Source of the DNA: Wagnerdoeblera intermedia | GTDB lineage: Bacteria > Pseudomonadota > Alphaproteobacteria > Rhodobacterales > Rhodobacteraceae | Direction: 5' to 3' (one strand) | DNA length: 64,000 nucleotides | Assembly (NCBI RefSeq): GCF_042647465.1 | Contig: NZ_JBHRVN010000004.1 | Part shown: piece after piece, positions 25,157 through 33,702 of the stretch | How the letters are laid out: each line of letters begins with the position of its first letter | Numbering within the stretch: the first letter of the stretch is position 1 | Notes under the pieces: model-generated | Seen by the model: the letters and a program-made list of their open reading frames with translations, nothing else | Database searches by the model: none | Told to the model about the DNA's origin: nothing | Made by a program: the position numbers and the translations under genes

Positions 25157-26458
25157 TCAGATGATCAGCCGCAACTGTTGCCGCGGTGCCGCGCAGCCGC
25201 TGAGCAGCGCAGAATAGGGGTCTTCCGGCGCCAGCATCAGATCCACCACCTGCCGCAGCAGCGCGCGGCGTCCGCGGGACGAGTAATAGCCGCCCACCAG
25301 CTGGCTCGTCTCGAGAAGGAAGCGCCGGTAGTCGCGATAGGCTTTCAAATCCGGGCGACGGGGGGCGCGAAAAAACTCGGGCAGAGGCTGATCGCTCAGG
25401 AATTCCGGCTGCTGATAGACCGCACGGCCAAAGGCCTTGAGCGGCATCCCGCGCCAGAGCGCCTGCTGCGCAGCGGTGGAATTGACCGTCACTGCCGTGC
25501 GCGCGTGGTTCAGAAGCCGCGCCAGTTTGCCGCCACCTACATAGTGCACCCGCTCTGACAACCCGAGGCGCGCAGACTCTCGGGTGATGGCGGCCTCAAT
25601 TCCGGCGCGGCCGTCTTCCAGGGGATGGGCTTTGAAGACGAGATGATGGTGCAGCGGTGCCCCCTGGGCGAAGCCCTCAAGGACCAGAGTGATGAACTCG
25701 GGCATCGAGGTGAAGGGCGAATGCATCTGAAAGCTGGAATCATGTTCCAGCTGCAGCAGCACCAGGTGATAGGGAAAGCCGCCCCTGGCAATCGCCTGCT
25801 CGGCCTGCCACCGCCGCAAGCGGTGCAGCGGCATCAAAAGCAGCCGCTTGAGGTAGAGGCGAAATTCCTGAAGCACGGTGATCGAGCGGTGGGGGCGGAA
25901 GTTCCGGTAGCGCCCGTTCAGCGCCATGACAAAGAAATGATAGGCTGCACCGTAAAAGATATGCTGGCGCAGATCGCCCCAGACGGCGGGCACTTCGGGC
26001 ACCTCATCCTCGCCCCGGGTCAGGGCGCGGCGCATCTCTTCGAGCGTCAGATCCATCAGCCGGGAATTGCCGTTTGAGCCGCCGCGTTCATAGGTCACCC
26101 AATAGGGACGCAGATAGCCTTCCTCAAAGATATGGATGCGCAGACCTGCGGCGCGGGCGATCTCAATGGCGCGGGCGTGGATGGGGCGGGTGTCGCCGTA
26201 AAGCACCAGATCGGTGATCTGCCGGTCTTTGATCAGCCGTGAGAATTCTGCGGGCCAGTCCTCCGGGGTTCCGGTCCAGGCGATATAGCTGGATTTTTCC
26301 GGCCAGAAGACCTGATCGCCCCGGTTGAACCCCACCCGCCAGACCGCGCAGCCCGCGGCCCTTAACTGCGCGCCGAGTTTTGCAAAGAAGGGGCCGTGCG
26401 GGCCCTGAAGCAGCAGGAAGCTGCGGGGCGCCAGCGGAGGGCGGGGCAAATCCGTCAT
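25157..26458 (-). CDS. kpsS: Capsular polysaccharide biosynthesis/export protein (KpsS-like)
   Basis: 433 aa, Capsule_synth family. In group 2 capsules KpsS is a beta-Kdo transferase that starts the Kdo linker on lysophosphatidylglycerol. Visible conserved stretches are LLLQGPHGPFF at the start, LVLYGDTRPIHARAIEIA, HIFEEGYLRPYWVTYE, LLQLEHDSSFQMHS, LVFKAHPLEDG and NSTAAQQALWRGMPLKAFG. The ATG at 26458 (MTDLPRPPLAP) is preferred over a GTG at 26497, though its ribosome-binding site is weak. It is followed by the OPX gene on the same strand. Confidence 0.88.
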   Translation of the reverse strand: MTDLPRPPLAPRSFLLLQGPHGPFFAKLGAQLRAAGCAVWRVGFNRGDQVFWPEKSSYIAWTGTPEDWPAEFSRLIKDRQITDLVLYGDTRPIHARAIEIARAAGLRIHIFEEGYLRPYWVTYERGGSNGNSRLMDLTLEEMRRALTRGEDEVPEVPAVWGDLRQHIFYGAAYHFFVMALNGRYRNFRPHRSITVLQEFRLYLKRLLLMPLHRLRRWQAEQAIARGGFPYHLVLLQLEHDSSFQMHSPFTSMPEFITLVLEGFAQGAPLHHHLVFKAHPLEDGRAGIEAAITRESARLGLSERVHYVGGGKLARLLNHARTAVTVNSTAAQQALWRGMPLKAFGRAVYQQPEFLSDQPLPEFFRAPRRPDLKAYRDYRRFLLETSQLVGGYYSSRGRRALLRQVVDLMLAPEDPYSALLSGCAAPRQQLRLII

Positions 26459-26584
26459 GTTAAAGACCACTTCAAAAACCGCGAAATGGCGGCTCACAGG
26501 AAAAGCAAAGCACAGGCATCGGGAAACGCGGAGAAATCAAAGCGGTTGCGCCCCCGTTTTTTGACAGAACACAGCCCTGTGGCA

Positions 26585-26657
26585 CGATCAAGGCAGGGTG
26601 AAGGCAGCGCTGCTTCCCTCAGCGCGGCGGATCGTTTAGGGAAAGGCATCATTTCCC
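26585..26657 (+). promoter_or_regulatory. Structured 5' leader of ribE, faint FMN-riboswitch resemblance
   Basis: GGCAGGGTGAA, then TTCCC and GGCGG in the order found at the start of the RFN element, but with an 11-base insert and without the later conserved halves. A GGGAAA / TTTCCC hairpin (26639-26657) precedes the ribosome-binding site. It may be chance or a degenerate element. Confidence 0.2.
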
Positions 26658-26673
26658 AAGGCGGAGGCGGAGC

Positions 26674-27291
26674 ATGTTCACGGGGATTATCACGGATATC
26701 GGTGAGGTCGTGTCATCTGAGCAGCGCGGCGATCTGCGGGCGCGGATTGCCACCGCTTATGATCCTGAGACCATTGATCTCGGGGCCTCGATCGCCTCGG
26801 ACGGTGTGTGCCTGACGGTGATCGCGCGCGGCACCGAGGGCGGGCGCAACTGGTATGACGTTGAGATTTCGGCCGAGACGGTCAGCAAGACCAATATCAG
26901 CGCTGAGACCTGGCAGCCGGGCAAACGTCTGAACCTTGAGCGTGCGCTGAAGGTCGGTGACGAGCTGGGCGGCCATATCGTCTCGGGCCATGTGGATGGT
27001 CTGGCCGAAGTGATCGCTGTGCGCCCCGAAGGCGACAGCCTGCGCGTGACCTTCCGTGCTCCGCGGGAGCTGGCCGGTTTCATCGCGCCGAAAGGCTCGG
27101 TCGCGCTGAACGGCACTTCGCTGACGGTGAATGAGGTCGACGGCACCGATTTCGGGATCAACTTCATCCCTCATACCCAGACGCAGACCACCTGGGGCGG
27201 GGTGAAGACCGGCGATAAGATCAATCTCGAGATCGATACCATGGCGCGTTATGTGGCGCGGCTGCGCGACTGGGCGGCGGCGGGCAACTGA
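26674..27291 (+). CDS. ribE: Riboflavin synthase, alpha subunit
   Basis: Makes riboflavin by dismutation of two 6,7-dimethyl-8-ribityllumazine. 205 aa with two lumazine-binding barrels: the first begins MFTGIITDIGEV, the second follows GGHIVSGHVDGLAEV near residue 98, with NGTSLTVNEV inside. GGAGGCGGAG precedes the ATG. It ends three bases before prfA, so flavin synthesis and translation termination genes share a transcript. The 5' region contains two hairpins and a stretch resembling the beginning of an FMN riboswitch. Confidence 0.94.
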   Translation: MFTGIITDIGEVVSSEQRGDLRARIATAYDPETIDLGASIASDGVCLTVIARGTEGGRNWYDVEISAETVSKTNISAETWQPGKRLNLERALKVGDELGGHIVSGHVDGLAEVIAVRPEGDSLRVTFRAPRELAGFIAPKGSVALNGTSLTVNEVDGTDFGINFIPHTQTQTTWGGVKTGDKINLEIDTMARYVARLRDWAAAGN

Positions 27292-27294
27292 CGG

Positions 27295-28350
27295 ATGCTG
27301 CCGGTCGCAAAGCTTGAACAGATCCTTTCGCGTTTCGAATATCTCGAAGCGCAGCTTGCGGCCGGACCGGCTGCCTCTGAAATCGCGCAGATCAGCCGCG
27401 ATTATGCAGACCTGAAGCCGGTGGTTGAAGAGATCAACCGCTGGCGCGACCTTGAGGCGGGGATCGCCCAGGCCGAAGAGATGCTGGCCGATCCCGATAT
27501 GAAGGCGCTGGCTGAGGAAGAGCTGAGCCTTCTGCGCGACGAGCTTCCCCGGGTGGAACACAGCCTGCGGCTGGCGCTTCTGCCCAAAGACGCCGCCGAT
27601 GCGCGTCCGGCGATCCTTGAGATCCGCCCCGGCACGGGAGGAGAAGAAGCCTCGCTTTTTGCCGGGGATCTGCTGCGGATGTATCAGCGCTTTGCCGAAA
27701 ATTCGGGCTGGCAGTTTCAGCTTCTGGAACTGAGCGAGTCTGATCTTGGCGGTGTCAAAGAGGCCATGGCCCGCATCGTGGGCGAGGGCGTCTTTGCGCG
27801 GATGAAATTCGAATCCGGTGTGCATCGTGTGCAGCGCGTGCCGACCACCGAATCGGGCGGTCGCATCCACACTTCCGCCGCCACCGTCGCGGTGCTGCCT
27901 GAGGCGGAGGAGGTGGATATCGACATCCCCGCACAGGACATCCGCATCGACACCATGCGCGCCTCGGGCGCAGGCGGGCAGCATGTGAACACCACCGACT
28001 CGGCGGTGCGGATCACCCATCTCCCGACCGGGATCATTGTGACCTCCTCTGAGAAGTCGCAGCACCAGAACCGCGCCAATGCCATGGCCGTCCTGCGCGC
28101 GCGGCTTTACGATCTCGAACGTCAGGCCCGCGATGAGGCCCGGGCGGCGGATCGCAAAACCCAGGTGGGGTCGGGCGATCGCTCAGAGCGCATCCGGACC
28201 TATAACTTTCCTCAGGGCCGTCTGACGGATCACCGCATTAACCTGACGCTTTATAAGCTCGATCAGGTCATGCAGGGCGATCTGGGGGAAGTGATTGACG
28301 CGCTGGTCGCCGAAGATCAGGCCGCGCGACTGGCAGAGGCCACGCAATGA
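27295..28350 (+). CDS. prfA: Peptide chain release factor 1
   Basis: Class I release factor recognising UAA/UAG. 351 aa. The N-terminal helical domain 1 holds ISRDYADLKPVVEEI. The catalytic GGQ is at residues 227-229 in GAGGQHVNTTDSAVRITH, followed by SQHQNRANAM. Domain 2/4 contains ESGVHRVQRVPTTESGGRIHTSAATVAV. It lies directly behind ribE (3 bases) and overlaps prmC by ATGA. PrmC methylates the Gln of this GGQ. Confidence 0.97.
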   Translation: MLPVAKLEQILSRFEYLEAQLAAGPAASEIAQISRDYADLKPVVEEINRWRDLEAGIAQAEEMLADPDMKALAEEELSLLRDELPRVEHSLRLALLPKDAADARPAILEIRPGTGGEEASLFAGDLLRMYQRFAENSGWQFQLLELSESDLGGVKEAMARIVGEGVFARMKFESGVHRVQRVPTTESGGRIHTSAATVAVLPEAEEVDIDIPAQDIRIDTMRASGAGGQHVNTTDSAVRITHLPTGIIVTSSEKSQHQNRANAMAVLRARLYDLERQARDEARAADRKTQVGSGDRSERIRTYNFPQGRLTDHRINLTLYKLDQVMQGDLGEVIDALVAEDQAARLAEATQ

Positions 28351-29192
28351 GCTACAGCTCTCTCTCAGAAGCCATGGCGAAGACCCTGGCCCGCGCCCGC
28401 GCTGTTTTGCCGGAAGGGCCGGATCAGATCCTTGATGCGCGGATGCTGCTGGCCCATGCGGCAGGGCTGACGCGCGATAAGCTGCACCGGCTGGAGCTTG
28501 CGGATTTCACCCCCGAATTTGACGCGCGCTATGATGCGCTGATCGCGCGGCGCGCCAGGGGGGAGCCGGTGTCGAAAATTCTCGGCTACCGGGATTTCTG
28601 GAGCTACCGGTTCCACGTCACCCCCGATGTGCTCGACCCGCGCCCCGAGACCGAGTGCCTGATCGCGCTGGCGCTGAAAGCACCGTTCTCGCAGGTTCTG
28701 GACCTTGGCACCGGAAGCGGGGCAATCCTGCTGACGCTGCTCGCCGAACGCCCGGGGGCGAAGGGGACGGGGGCCGATCTCTCTCCGGCGGCCCTTCAGG
28801 TTGCGGCCAAAAATGCCGAAGCGCTGGGCGTGGCAGAGCGGGCAGATCTGATCGTCTCGGACTGGTTTTCGCAGGTTGAGGGGCAGTTTGATCTGATCGT
28901 CTCAAACCCGCCCTATATCGCGATTGAGGAAATGTCGGAGCTGTCGCGCGATGTTCTGGGCTTTGATCCGCGTATGGCGCTGACCGATGAAGGCGACGGG
29001 CTGAGCGTTTATCGTCTGCTGGCGGCGCAGTCCGGCGCCTGGCTGCGACCTGGTGGCCGCATTATCGTGGAAATCGGCCCGAGCCAGGGCGCAGCGGTGC
29101 GTGAATTCTTTGAGGCTGCGGGATTCGCCCAGGTGCAGGTGCATCCGGATCTGGACGGGCGCGAGCGCAATGTGAGCGCAATCAAAGGCTGA
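28347..29192 (+). CDS. prmC: Peptide chain release factor N5-glutamine methyltransferase
   Basis: SAM-dependent methylation of the GGQ glutamine of release factors. 281 aa. The N-terminal helical domain has QILDARMLLAHAAG. KILGYRDFWSYRFHV leads into the catalytic domain with the SAM motif VLDLGTGSGAILLTLL, and the Gln-binding NPPY is at residues 187-190. It overlaps prfA by four bases, the classical arrangement. Confidence 0.96.
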   Translation: MSYSSLSEAMAKTLARARAVLPEGPDQILDARMLLAHAAGLTRDKLHRLELADFTPEFDARYDALIARRARGEPVSKILGYRDFWSYRFHVTPDVLDPRPETECLIALALKAPFSQVLDLGTGSGAILLTLLAERPGAKGTGADLSPAALQVAAKNAEALGVAERADLIVSDWFSQVEGQFDLIVSNPPYIAIEEMSELSRDVLGFDPRMALTDEGDGLSVYRLLAAQSGAWLRPGGRIIVEIGPSQGAAVREFFEAAGFAQVQVHPDLDGRERNVSAIKG

Positions 29193-29433
29193 CTTCCGCT
29201 CAAAGTCAAAAAAACCTCGGTGAAATCCGTAAAATTCAGCGGAATTAGCCAGAAACTGCTTGCGCCTGCGTTTCTGGCGTGCTTTCACAACCTCAGCGCA
29301 GGCAGAGACCCTTCGGTCCTGTTGCGCGTTACAGCCCGCAAAGCGTCGACCCGATTGCCCGTTTACCGGGGTTCAGCTTCAGGACAGCCTGCGCAGTCCG
29401 GGTCAGCCATATCAAGGCCGGAATACAGGACAC

Positions 29434-30342
29434 ATGAGATCCTCCAAGTCCCGCTCGCGTTCGAAACAGAACCGCCCGCGTACTATTGGTAATATCGTCA
29501 ACCGGGTGTTCGACAGTTCGGGCCCCGATGGGAAAGTGCGTGGCACTCCCCAGCAGATTATCGAAAAGTATCAAGCCCTTGCGCGTGATGCTCAGCTGTC
29601 GAATGACCGCGTTGCAGCCGAAAATTTCCTGCAGCACGCAGAGCATTACACCCGTATGCTCGGCGAAGCGATGCGCGAGATGGCGGCAGAACAGGAAGCC
29701 CGCCGCCAGTTCCAGGGCCAGCATGGCAACGGGAATGGCAATGGGAATGGCAACGGCTATGGTCACCATCAGAACGGTGGCCAGCAGGGGGGCGATCGTC
29801 CGTCCTGGCAGTCGCAGAACCGTCGTGATGACCGCTCCTCTGATGAGCAGCCCGAGATTGCGCCGGTACCGGTCTTCCCCTTTGAGGACGCTGACGCCGG
29901 TTCCGCAGATGTCGGACTGGTCGAAACGCCGGAAGATCGCGCAGTCGCTGAGGCTGCACCCGTTCTTCTGACCGAAGAGGCAGCACAGCAGCCCCGCGAA
30001 ACCCAGGGCCGCGAGCCCCGCTCGGGTGAGCGCCAGCCGCGTGAGCCGCGTGAACCGCGCGCGGAAGGTCAGCGCCGCTCGGGTGCGCCGAAGCGCGAAG
30101 ATGACCGCCGTCAGGACCCCAAGCGTGAGAACCGTCGCAAAGACGATCGTCGCAGCGAAGAGCGCAAGCCGCGTGACCTTGCTGTGACCGAAGCTGAGGC
30201 CGTCTCGTCAGAGGCACCCGTTGCTGAGGCCGAAAAAGCACCGCGCGCCGCAGCCAAACCGCGCCGCGCGCCCGCAACCCGCACGCGCGCTAAAGCCGCA
30301 GCAGATGCGGAAGCCGCTCCGGTCCCCTCGGCTGAGGAATAA
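29434..30342 (+). CDS. DUF4167 domain-containing protein
   Basis: 302 aa. The N-terminal DUF4167 domain (about 1-85) is basic: IGNIVNRVFDSSGPDGKVRGT, then EKYQALARDAQLSNDRVAAENFLQHAEHY. It is followed by a (GN)n-G-Y-G run encoded by a simple repeat near 29726-29762, then a long disordered Arg/Glu-rich tail with Ala/Lys/Arg repeats at the end. The composition suggests RNA binding, which is unproven. The ATG at 29434 follows AGGA; upstream in-frame codons to 29260 are unlike the family. From memory it is a usual neighbour of prfA-prmC in alphaproteobacteria. It is separated by 241 bases, so it may have its own promoter. Confidence 0.88.
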   Translation: MRSSKSRSRSKQNRPRTIGNIVNRVFDSSGPDGKVRGTPQQIIEKYQALARDAQLSNDRVAAENFLQHAEHYTRMLGEAMREMAAEQEARRQFQGQHGNGNGNGNGNGYGHHQNGGQQGGDRPSWQSQNRRDDRSSDEQPEIAPVPVFPFEDADAGSADVGLVETPEDRAVAEAAPVLLTEEAAQQPRETQGREPRSGERQPREPREPRAEGQRRSGAPKREDDRRQDPKRENRRKDDRRSEERKPRDLAVTEAEAVSSEAPVAEAEKAPRAAAKPRRAPATRTRAKAAADAEAAPVPSAEE

Positions 30343-30367
30343 GGGCGGCACATGCCTTCTGAGACAG

Positions 30368-30397
30368 ACGGGCCCCCTCGGGGCCCGTTTTGCTTTT
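30368..30397 (+). terminator. Terminator of the DUF4167 gene
   Basis: ACGGGCCCC / GGGGCCCGT with a short loop, then TTTTGCTTTT. It lies next to the end of the convergent PAS gene. Confidence 0.85.
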
Positions 30398-30401
30398 CGT
30401 C

Positions 30402-31073
30402 TCAGCCCTTCACCAGCCGCAGATAGGGTGGTTGAGCCGGGGCGGTCGACGCGCCTCCACGCGGCAGGCGCTCCGCCTCTTCAAAGCGTGGCTGCCGCGC
30501 CGGAATGACACCCTTTTCTGCGGGCGGCACCTCGCGGAAGCGGCTGTTTTCCAGCCCGAAGCGCAGCACGCGGCCTGCGGGGCGGGCCTCGCTGATCAGG
30601 CAGGCAATGGCACGGTCGCAGCTGCCGTCACGCCCGGTCATCGGCAAAAGCAAAAGTCGTGTGGCGATGCTCTGGCGCAACAGGCCTGCCGGGGTGGAAA
30701 GATCCATTTCCAGGATCGCGGGACGGCGGAACACTTCCTCAATCCGGGCGGCCACCGCGCCGCGGCTCTCGGGGCTGATCAATGCGGTCAGCGGCATGCC
30801 TTCGGGGCTGAGGCCGAAAAGATCGCTGACCGATTGCCCGGCAAGGCGAACCCGCAACTGGCCGGGGGCGATCCGTTCGAGCAGGATAAGATGGTTAAGG
30901 ATATCAGCGACACCCCGGGGATCAAAGCGGCTGCGCTCGGGCAGCAGGCGGGCCTCGCCGCGCAGCGCCAGCCAATAGGCTTCCAGTTGCGCGAAGGCTG
31001 CGGCCTGGCGGGGCAGCGCGCCGCCCTGAAGCAGCGTGAAGATCTGACCTGATCTGCCGGTGACTCCGCGCAT
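30402..31073 (-). CDS. PAS domain protein (PAS_5-like)
   Basis: 223 aa, no effector domain. The PAS-like core (about 30-165) has FDPRGVADILNHLILLERIAPGQLRVRLAGQSVSDLFG, then GMPLTALISPESR and ATRLLLLPMTGRDG, as in the PAS_5 family common in Rhodobacterales. The C-terminus is Pro/Arg-rich and probably unstructured. Ligand and partner are unknown; proteins of this kind are usually single-domain sensors. It is monocistronic. Confidence 0.8.
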   Translation of the reverse strand: MRGVTGRSGQIFTLLQGGALPRQAAAFAQLEAYWLALRGEARLLPERSRFDPRGVADILNHLILLERIAPGQLRVRLAGQSVSDLFGLSPEGMPLTALISPESRGAVAARIEEVFRRPAILEMDLSTPAGLLRQSIATRLLLLPMTGRDGSCDRAIACLISEARPAGRVLRFGLENSRFREVPPAEKGVIPARQPRFEEAERLPRGGASTAPAQPPYLRLVKG

Positions 31074-31304
31074 GATATCTCTCCGAACCTCTCCGCCCGG
31101 GCAGGAAAGCCGCCGGGCAGACCACTGAGTAAACTTCCCCGCCGATCGGGCCGGGATGGATCAGATTATAGCCGGATTTCTCGAAAATTCTTCACATTTC
31201 CGAAGATTTGGTTAACCCGCTCAGCGACCGCCGCTGACCGGAGCTTCGCTCCCCCTTGCTCAGGGCGGCGCTGCGGGCCTATCTGTTGGCAAAGGAGATC
31301 CGCC

Positions 31305-31514
31305 ATGCGCCGCGAACTGACCCTTCACCTTCCCGATATGAGCTGTGGGCATTGCTCTGCGGCTGTCACTGAGGCGCTGAAGGCGCTTGATCCCGAAGCC
31401 CGGGTGGGCGTCGATCTGGCGGCCCGCCGCGTGACCTTGAACACGTCTGCGCCTGAGGCAGAGGTGATTGCCGGGCTCGATGCCATCGGCTTTGAGGCAC
31501 GTCCCGCGCTTTGA
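31305..31514 (+). CDS. copZ: Heavy-metal-associated (HMA) copper chaperone, CopZ-like
   Basis: 69-aa single HMA domain. The metal-binding motif is MSCGHC (C14 and C17), with the usual beta-alpha-beta-beta-alpha-beta pattern ending in IAGLDAIGFEA. AAAGGAGA precedes the ATG. It probably carries Cu(I) in the cytoplasm. No copper ATPase or CueR-type regulator gene is adjacent, so the partner must be elsewhere. Confidence 0.88.
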   Translation: MRRELTLHLPDMSCGHCSAAVTEALKALDPEARVGVDLAARRVTLNTSAPEAEVIAGLDAIGFEARPAL

Positions 31515-31615
31515 TCGCGGCTGCGGCTGCGCCCTGAACTGACCCGGTGCCGGTGTCACAATCGGCATTTCCGAAATCTTGCGGGCAGGCGGTCCCTGCG
31601 CGTCAGGAGAGCATA

Positions 31616-32539
31616 ATGACCGATACGACCCCCCTTCGCCGTCCGGCGGATCGCGACGATCCGCGCGGCTTCGCTTACGCGCTGGTCACCTACATGTTCT
31701 GGGGGCTGATGCCGCTTTATGTGGCGCTGCTCTCGCATATCCCCTCGCTTGAGGTTCTGGCGCATCGGGTGCTGTGGTCGCTGCCGCTGTCGCTGGTGGC
31801 TCTCGCGCTGATGGGCAAACTCGGTGCGCTGGTCCAGGCCCTGCGTGAGCCGCGCACGGTAATGATGGCGGCGCTGGCCTCGATGGTGGTGACCGTCAAC
31901 TGGGGCGTCTACATCTATGCCATTCATATCGGCCAGGCGATGCAGGCGGCCCTTGGCTATTATATCAACCCGCTTTTCTCGATCCTGCTGGGCTTTCTGC
32001 TGCTCGGCGAGCGGCTCAGCCAGCTGAAATGGCTGGCGGTGGGCTTTGCCTTCGCCGCCGTGGTGGTGCTGGCGGTGGATGAAGGCGAGCTGCCCTGGCT
32101 TGCGATTTTGCTGATGGTCAGCTGGGGCTTTTACGCCTATTTCAAGCGCTCGCTTCCCGTTGGCGCCAATGAGGGCTTCGCGCTGGAGGTGCTTTTGCTC
32201 TTCCCCTTCGCAATCGCTTATCTGATCTTTGCAGAGATGCAGGGCTGGGCGCTTTTCCCGCATACGGGTTTTAAAGATTTTGCGCTGCTTTTCGGAATGG
32301 GGCTCTGCACGGCGCTGCCGCTGATCCTTTATGCCAATGGCGCAAAGCTGCTGCGTCTGTCGACCATCGCCATCATGCAGTATATCTCGCCGACCTGCAT
32401 TTTCCTTGTGGCGGTTTTTGTCTTTGGCGAGCCCTTCGGCCGCGCCAAGGCGATTGCCTTCCCGCTGATCTGGGTGGCGATGATCCTTTATGTCATCGCC
32501 CTGGTGGCGGAGGGGCGCGCCCGTCGGCGCGGCCTCTAA
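31616..32539 (+). CDS. rarD: EamA-family transporter RarD
   Basis: DMT-superfamily membrane protein of the RarD type, 307 aa with about ten membrane helices in two EamA repeats. It begins RGFAYALVTYMFWGLMPLYVALL and contains LEVLAHRVLWSLPLSLVAL, both typical of RarD. RarD was named for chloramphenicol resistance; the true substrate is unknown. The ATG at 31616 follows AGGAG, and the frame upstream to 31547 is not supported. The stop lies four bases from the end of convergent anmK. Confidence 0.9.
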   Translation: MTDTTPLRRPADRDDPRGFAYALVTYMFWGLMPLYVALLSHIPSLEVLAHRVLWSLPLSLVALALMGKLGALVQALREPRTVMMAALASMVVTVNWGVYIYAIHIGQAMQAALGYYINPLFSILLGFLLLGERLSQLKWLAVGFAFAAVVVLAVDEGELPWLAILLMVSWGFYAYFKRSLPVGANEGFALEVLLLFPFAIAYLIFAEMQGWALFPHTGFKDFALLFGMGLCTALPLILYANGAKLLRLSTIAIMQYISPTCIFLVAVFVFGEPFGRAKAIAFPLIWVAMILYVIALVAEGRARRRGL

Positions 32540-32543
32540 ACTC

Positions 32544-33638
32544 TCAGGCGGGGCGGCTGATCTGTCCGCCGCCCACTGCCGCGGCCACGCCCGTGGTGCC
32601 GGGGGCCGAGGTGGGCAGACCCCGCGCCACGCGCACAGCGAGGAAGGCAAAGGCCTGGGCCTCCAGCATATCCCCGTCAAAACCTGCGGCCTCGACCGGC
32701 CTGACCGGGCAGGGCAGGCGGGCGTTCAGTTCCGACATCAGAACCGGATTGAGCCGCCCGCCCCCCCCCGTCAGCACCTGCGAGGGCGGTGCGGGCAGGA
32801 GGGTCAGCCCGGCAGCCACGGCGGCAGCCGCGGCTGCGGTCAGCGTGCGGGCGGCATCGGCATCGCTTAAGCCTGCGACACTTTCGCTCAATCCGCTGAA
32901 GGCGTCGCGGTCGAGGGATTTCGGTGCCATGCGGAAGAAGAACGGATGCTCGAGAAACCGGGCGATCAGCGCCTCATCGGCACTGCCAAGCGCGGCAAGC
33001 GCGCCGTTTTCATCGCGGTCGCGCCCAAGGCGCTGTTGCATCAGATCATTGATCGGCGCATTGGCGGGGCCGGTGTCAAAGGCAAAGACCGCGCCGGGGG
33101 TATCGGGGCCTTTTTCAGACGGATCGGCCCAGGTCAGATTGCCAACCCCCCCGAGGTTTAAAAACACCACCGGATCAGCGCCCAGCCGTTTTGCCAGGGC
33201 GAAGTGGTAAAAGGGGGCCAGCGGCGCGCCCTGGCCGCCCAGTCGCACATCGTCAGAGCGGAAATCCCAGACCACCGGCAGCCCAAGAGCCTCGGCCAGC
33301 AGCTGGCCATTGCCCGCCTGATGAGTGCCGCGCCCGCCGGGATCATGGGCGAGCGTCTGGCCGTGAAAGCCCACCAGCTCTGCGCCGTCAAAGCGTGACA
33401 AAAGCTCGGCATGGGCGGCCTCGGTCACTTCGGCTGCGGCGCGGACTTCGGGGGTGCCGGGCCAGTGGCCAAGTGCGGCGCGCAGGATGGCCTGTTCGGG
33501 CAGGGAATAGGGGCGGAAGGCCGAGGGTCCGAAGTCAAAGACCGTCTCGCCATCGGTCAGCAGCATGGCTGCATCGACGCCATCGAGCGAGGTTCCTGAC
33601 ATCGCGCCAAGCGCCCAGACCGGCTTTGCCTTCAACAT
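32544..33638 (-). CDS. anmK: Anhydro-N-acetylmuramic acid kinase
   Basis: Recycles cell-wall 1,6-anhydro-MurNAc by hydrolysis and phosphorylation to MurNAc-6-P. 364 aa of the ASKHA fold. The phosphate motif is MSGTSLDGVDAA near the start, followed by GFHGQTLAHDP, FLNLGGVGNLTW, FDTGPANAPIND and LTGGGGRLNPVLM. The start at 33638 follows AAGGGAA. It is divergent from tyrS with about 64 bases between starts, so the promoters are back to back. Confidence 0.93.
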   Translation of the reverse strand: MLKAKPVWALGAMSGTSLDGVDAAMLLTDGETVFDFGPSAFRPYSLPEQAILRAALGHWPGTPEVRAAAEVTEAAHAELLSRFDGAELVGFHGQTLAHDPGGRGTHQAGNGQLLAEALGLPVVWDFRSDDVRLGGQGAPLAPFYHFALAKRLGADPVVFLNLGGVGNLTWADPSEKGPDTPGAVFAFDTGPANAPINDLMQQRLGRDRDENGALAALGSADEALIARFLEHPFFFRMAPKSLDRDAFSGLSESVAGLSDADAARTLTAAAAAAVAAGLTLLPAPPSQVLTGGGGRLNPVLMSELNARLPCPVRPVEAAGFDGDMLEAQAFAFLAVRVARGLPTSAPGTTGVAAAVGGGQISRPA

Positions 33639-33702
33639 CTGCTTTCCCTTGTGGATTTGGGGGGCTATACCCTGCTGCACCCGAAATATGGATGATCTTG
33701 CC

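Noticed and set aside
31240..31255. GGAGC-TTC-GCTCC before copZ as a CueR-type operator
   Set aside because: It does not match the CCTTCC/GGAAGG pattern with long-spaced promoter elements of MerR-family copper promoters.
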